Source: Xestospongia muta (Eukaryota; Porifera; Demospongiae; Haplosclerida; Petrosiidae). From it: DNA of 64,000 nt. How positions within the stretch are numbered: position 1 is the stretch's first letter; every line of letters begins with the position of its first letter. Location of the stretch: positions 5,208,001 through 5,272,000 of the forward strand of contig OY848930.1 in the NCBI GenBank assembly GCA_963693285.1, read 5' to 3'. Below the pieces are notes generated by a model. The model was not told the origin of the DNA. It did not search any database and worked only from the letters and a program-made list of their open reading frames with translations. Both the position numbers and the translations under genes were made by a program. Shown here piece after piece: positions 59,941 through 64,000 of this stretch.

Positions 59941-60325
59941 TTTTGTAAGGACTGTGGAAAAGGTATTGCTTGATCTGGTAGTTTTACTAATCATCTTGTA
60001 TCTGTTATAAAGTGTATTAAACTGGACACTAAGTTAATTCACTCATATATCATTATCATTAATGCAATATTTATCCATTATCAATGTTACAACTTGTAGT
60101 GATTAGAGAAAACCAGCTATAAAATCTTATTAGTCATAAATCAAGTGGATAAAGAACAATGCGAGCTATTTAAATACAAGTTGATAAAAAAGTGACTTGA
60201 GACCAGTATAGTCCATTATCTCTAGTAGAAAATTTGGCAATGAGTCACTTGGAACTTTTAATAGAATAAACTATATAATTGGTTGTTAGCGAGTGACAGT
60301 ATAATGTCATGAGGAGTATTGTTAT

Positions 60326-60422
60326 AACATTTTAAAACTCTAATACAGAATTTGAGAACAGTAATACTAATTTATATTACTGTTCTCAATTACTGTATTA
60401 GAGTTTTAAAAATGTTATATAT
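60326..60422. repeat. Hairpin in the right arm
   Basis: Inverted counterpart of the hairpin at 53688-53790 with arms ACTCTAATACAG / CTGTATTAGAGT, here followed by an AT repeat. Confidence 0.88.
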
Positions 60423-60600
60423 AATATATATATATATATATAACTCTCCTTGTTCTACTGGTACATGTACACTTACAAATAAATAAATGAATTTTTTAAT
60501 TATTTAATACTTTATATCGGCTATGAATTCATTAACGATATTGGTGAACTATAAGTATTTTATCTATAAGTATACTGAGTATAAGTATTTTTCATAATAG

Positions 60601-61264
60601 TTTACAATTAAAGTTGGAGAAAACATCTGAAGGTATATCAGTACGAGGCCGGACACTCTCACAGGTAAATTCATTAAACCAGTTCATTTCTACATGTATT
60701 ACTCGTTGTCATTCTTTAGCATCCAACTATACAGACTATGTCAGCACAAGAGAAGACATTTTCACAAGAAGTAGAGAAATTACTTAGTGGTATTACTAGC
60801 CCAGAATATCGACAACTTGCTGTAGAGGTATGCCAATATTAGGTATAATTTTTGAGTGTCTCTGTGTAGCTTCTTATGGTAGTAACAACAATACTTGAAC
60901 GAAATCCAGAACTAAAGAATCAGAAATGCATTAACTTAGATGAAATAATAATTATGTCATCATGTAATTTTAAATGTAATTATTATATTTTAGTTGTTAC
61001 AAAGAGCTTTTACAATGTTAAATGATGACATTAAAAGTGGACTTGTTAGACAACCCTCTACTGAGAGACTCCAAATATCAGTCAGTATTAAGAACAACAA
61101 AATTATATTTAAATTATTATATTTACTAATTATAGGAACCATTCTATTCACTGAGCCCTTGTGGTCCACATGGAACAGTAGCTTATATGGCTAAGGCAGC
61201 TATCACACAATTATTGCTTGATGGAGTGGAATATGACTCTAAAAAGACATGCTCAGTATCGTAA
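60601..61264 (+). pseudogene. PHKB: 3' fragment of phosphorylase b kinase regulatory subunit beta
   Basis: Exon pieces at 60601-60663, 60720-60827, about 60871-60955, about 60993-61080 and about 61136-61264 encode the C-terminal region of PHKB: L-L-x-V-V-T-T-I-L-E-R-N-P-E-L, L-L-Q-R-A-F, C-G-P-H-G-T-V-A-Y-M-A-K-A-A, and the end T-C-S-V-S. Nothing of the preceding 1000 residues is present; upstream is the inverted-repeat arm. No canonical GT in the phase needed to join the third and fourth pieces was found. It is probably a truncated remnant, but a complete gene with upstream exons displaced elsewhere cannot be ruled out. Confidence 0.7.
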
Positions 61265-61660
61265 AAAATAATATTAATTTTATGTACTTGAATATATGGA
61301 CCATTTATAATATATACATGCACTATTACAGTAGTATAGGATGTCCTCTTTAGTAGCTTAACTTAACTCATGAAATTATTGTTTTTTTTTAAAAATCAAT
61401 AGCTCTCTCACATAATTACATGAAGTATTTTTTATAGAGTTAAGTCCTTGTTAAGTGTCATTGCTCTCAAATGTTGCATTAGATTTTAAAAAATTACAAT
61501 GGTACAGTTTGTTGTAATGTATATTATGTAGATGTAAAGTAATGTATTTATAAACGAAATATCTGATAAAATTTATTCTAATAATATTTTCTGAAATTTT
61601 CTTTGTTAGTTTGTTTGTAATACCTTCCCAGTAATTTAAATAGATTTAAGATTTATAAAA
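61265..61660. other. Intergenic, no gene seen
   Basis: AT-rich sequence between the PHKB fragment and the GC-rich segment. Includes TTTTTTTTTAAAAATC near 61383. Confidence 0.5.
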
Positions 61661-62155
61661 AAAAACCCTTGTGTGTTGCCCAAACGATCTTTCGTGACTC
61701 ACTTCCACGCAGGCTTCCACTTAGGCTCCAGGATTCCCTGCTATTGCTAGCTAGGACCGCCACCTGGCTTGGTAACCATCGTCCGAAGACGAGGTAATCC
61801 TGGCTGGAACTTCGCCCTAACTTCAAACCAGCCGTACTGGGTTTCGAGCTTCGGGAAGAAATCATCGTCATTACTAAACCGGGAGTGCAATGCTCCGGAC
61901 CTCGTCACGTTTAAAGGGAGACTACCAGCCGTATCCTAGTCCGCCTTTCGGATACTCCGAAGAGTATGCTGGTAACCATCTCAGAGGTCAACTCAGATGC
62001 ATCGCAGACGCTGGCCCACAACACACTGGCAACCAAGACTGCTTTCATTTCCTTTTATATGTACTTACGATTTTGTCTTCATGCTCTTGTGGGGCGCGGG
62101 TGTACCGGCTATGAATCTCATTAACGATATTGGTGAACTAAAGAGAATGCGTAAA
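61661..62155. mobile_element. GC-rich foreign-looking segment, possibly part of a mobile element
   Basis: About 500 bp with far more G+C than its surroundings and abundant CG dinucleotides. Open frames on both strands are short (for example 61890-62114 plus and 61653-61871 minus). Its right end contains TATGAATCTCATTAACGATATTGGTGAACTA, which recurs at about 60517. No reverse transcriptase, transposase or terminal repeat can be seen, so identity is open. Confidence 0.4.
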
Positions 62156-62487
62156 CAATTAAAATTAAAACTATAATCTAAGGACCAAGAAAAAACTAAT
62201 CACGTTTAAACAAACTAGAACAGGACTACTAATTATATATTAATTATTTACCACATAAATTATAGTTAATTTTAGAGTTTAGGGTGGACAAATAGACACT
62301 GCCTTGATATAGAAGACTGAGTATAACTTTTAAAAAAAATAGCTAAAGTGTATAATAAATATATGTTAATAAAATAACTATAATAATTATAACAATCATA
62401 AAGATATTAAGAAATATATATATATAATTTATGACTGTGTTACTGACAACTTTATTTAACTAAAACATACACAGTAAGGACAATATA
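62156..62487. other. Intergenic, no gene seen
   Basis: AT-rich downstream flank of the dynein gene. Contains AGACTGAGTATAACTTTT near 62310, similar to 60570-60595. Confidence 0.5.
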
Positions 62488-64000
62488 TCACTTTATGTCA
62501 CAGAGGAGAGCAACACCTCTCAATATCCAGTGATCTGGATGTTGACTTGTTTTAAGGTATAATGCAGTGATATAGGTCAGATCAGTACGACGTGGTTTCT
62601 TATAAACTGGACACTCGTATAGTTTGGGATCTTTATTGCCTCTTGTGTTAATAGCATAGACATGTACCACAGGCATTATCACATAGAGTACTTTAGGAGT
62701 TGGTTCAACTAGTTTAGTATTTCGACGATCCCAACCTGCTCCATCAAGAAACAGACCTTGTATGTAGACTCCCTCAGGTGGAGGAGCAGTGACATCTTCT
62801 TTACTCATACGAGTGACATCATTGTGGACTACCACACTATCTAAAGCCCAACCTTTGTGAGCACGTGCAACCTAAATGAAATAAGAAGTTTTAAAAATCA
62901 TTTCCACCTGAAACTGGAGACTAACCTCTTGTCTCATGGCTGTTAGAAACCCTTGAGGATTGAAGAACCCTGTCATCCAGAATATGTTGGGACGTCCTTG
63001 AAATACCCATGATCTAAATTGAGTGTCTCTCTCAAGAAGTTCTGTAAACCAGAACCCAATGGTAGTTGACTCCCAAGATACCTAGACATCAACAATATTA
63101 TAAATATACTAGCATTTGTTAGTATCACACCTTTTCCCACAAAGGGGGAACTTTGGCATCATACATGGAGTCCAGTGTATTACGAAGATTCTAATGTAAA
63201 GATTATAGCCTTTTAGTCAACTATATGTCCACTAATGTATACCTCATTCATAATAATAGTACCATCAATGGCTAACTGAAGATCCTGTAAAGTACTGCGA
63301 ACCAGTCCAATCACCCTCTGCATACGATCTATTTCTTGTCTTAAAAATATGTTCATTGGAGCTATAGCACCCATTTTTTGTAGCCTAGCACGTACCTAAA
63401 GAGAACATTATATATTTGATACAAGTAGCATCTTAAGTACCTCATGTGGTATATAATCATCTGGTAGTTTCTCTAACATCTCTCCAGCTTGTCTACGTAC
63501 AATAGACTCTCTAGTTTCTCCACCTCCACTACTACTGTCCTTGGGTTGGATCTCTAGAATAGTATCCAGACAAGACTTGGCTGTGTTACTCTGATAACTG
63601 CAATGGATACAGTAATACAATAGTACCATACTGTGGAGACTTACGTTATATCAGCATTGGGATGCATTCCAAATATTTCTGGTGTATCAATCAAGGGCAG
63701 CTTCTCAATAGCATCCAGATAGTCCTTAACTGTTTTAAGTACTGGTATTGGATAGCCTTTATAGAATGTAAAGGAAGATTGGAACATGTGTTCACCAAAC
63801 CAAGCCTATTAATATACAGATAATAATAAATAAATTGTAAGTATTTCCTACTTTTGCATAAGTATTCAACAGTCGTTTGTCATAATCATCAGTGACTCGA
63901 CCACCATATTGTATTTCACCCAGCATATAACGAACAGCACCCCAAGACAATCCCTATAGAGATGTACTACATCAAAGTAGATCAAATTATGACTCACTGA
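62488..64000 (-). CDS. Outer-arm axonemal dynein heavy chain (DNAH5/DNAH8 type), C-terminal end
   Basis: The C-terminus of a dynein heavy chain running out of the window. Exons seen: about 63954-63851, 63807-63645, 63600-63442, 63396-63243, 63193-63132, 63081-62926 and 62872-62488 (stop TGA). The last exons carry dynein end motifs: [47 protein letters not shown] and [13 protein letters not shown]. These match the gamma-type outer-arm chains DNAH5/DNAH8. It drives ciliary beating. The missing 5' part is outside. Confidence 0.92.

Larger units (their letters stand above)
58622..60519. repeat. Right arm of the large inverted repeat
   Basis: Reverse-complement copy of 53616-55382, with extra AT repeats near 60420-60445. 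The outer end stops abruptly at about 60519, where the sequence continues as a block also found near 62106. Confidence 0.9.

Noticed and set aside
61890..62114. Frame in the GC-rich segment as a gene
   Set aside because: Short, no recognisable domain, and frames are open on both strands as expected from GC-rich sequence.

Overview
This is a window of a compact, AT-rich animal nuclear genome. Genes are cut into many small exons by GT-AG introns, often about 50 bp long. Neighbouring genes lie 50-200 bp apart, and simple repeats fill many introns. Clear animal orthologues (ANKS6, SOWAH, ATP2C1, TBC1D31, CNOT10, an outer-arm axonemal dynein heavy chain), a lineage-specific set of Death-domain/ankyrin genes and a 2A-like exon suggest a sponge, probably a demosponge of the Amphimedon type. 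That assignment is inference; no database was searched.

Layout. 1-12.8 kb is an accessory region built from a rearranged segmental duplication. Two minus-strand Death-domain plus ankyrin genes (A at 1-5373, open to the left; B at 8908-11086) are each followed by a plus-strand coiled-coil gene (5873-7209 and 11643-12741). Gene A starts with an exon ending in a 2A-like ribosome-skipping motif. A second, broken copy of that exon lies at 7390-7604, joined to a fragment of the ANKS6 start. 12.9-23.6 kb holds ANKS6, CHCHD1/mS37, two related type I membrane proteins and the Golgi Ca/Mn pump ATP2C. 24.9-31.5 kb is a SOWAH gene with large, repeat-rich introns. 31.8-38.8 kb is a cluster of four short-chain dehydrogenase genes; the first two are head to head with 49 bp between their ATGs, and the last carries an in-frame stop. 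39-53.5 kb is a dense housekeeping block: CNOT10, MCM4, TBC1D31, an unknown gene and DDX24. 53.6-60.5 kb is a large inverted repeat whose arms each hold a multi-C2H2 zinc-finger gene, surrounding GCSH, a predicted selenocysteine MsrA, and EMC4. 60.6-62.5 kb contains a 3' fragment of a phosphorylase-kinase beta gene and a GC-rich foreign-looking segment. 62.5-64 kb is the 3' end of a DNAH5/DNAH8-type dynein heavy chain.

The two strongest discoveries are these. (1) An MsrA gene has TGA exactly where the catalytic cysteine should be, and its 3' flank folds by eye into a complete eukaryotic SECIS (57429-57509), so it should encode a selenoprotein. (2) A signal-like hydrophobic exon ends in GDVELNPGP and is spliced in frame to a Death domain and ankyrin array, with a decayed orphan copy of the exon 2 kb away.

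Shared themes: ANKS6, TBC1D31 and the dynein belong to ciliary/centrosomal biology; GCSH, CHCHD1 and possibly MsrA are mitochondrial. Close head-to-head promoters join GCSH-MsrA, MCM4-TBC1D31 and SDR A-SDR B. Exon limits were read by eye from splice signals and reading frame.
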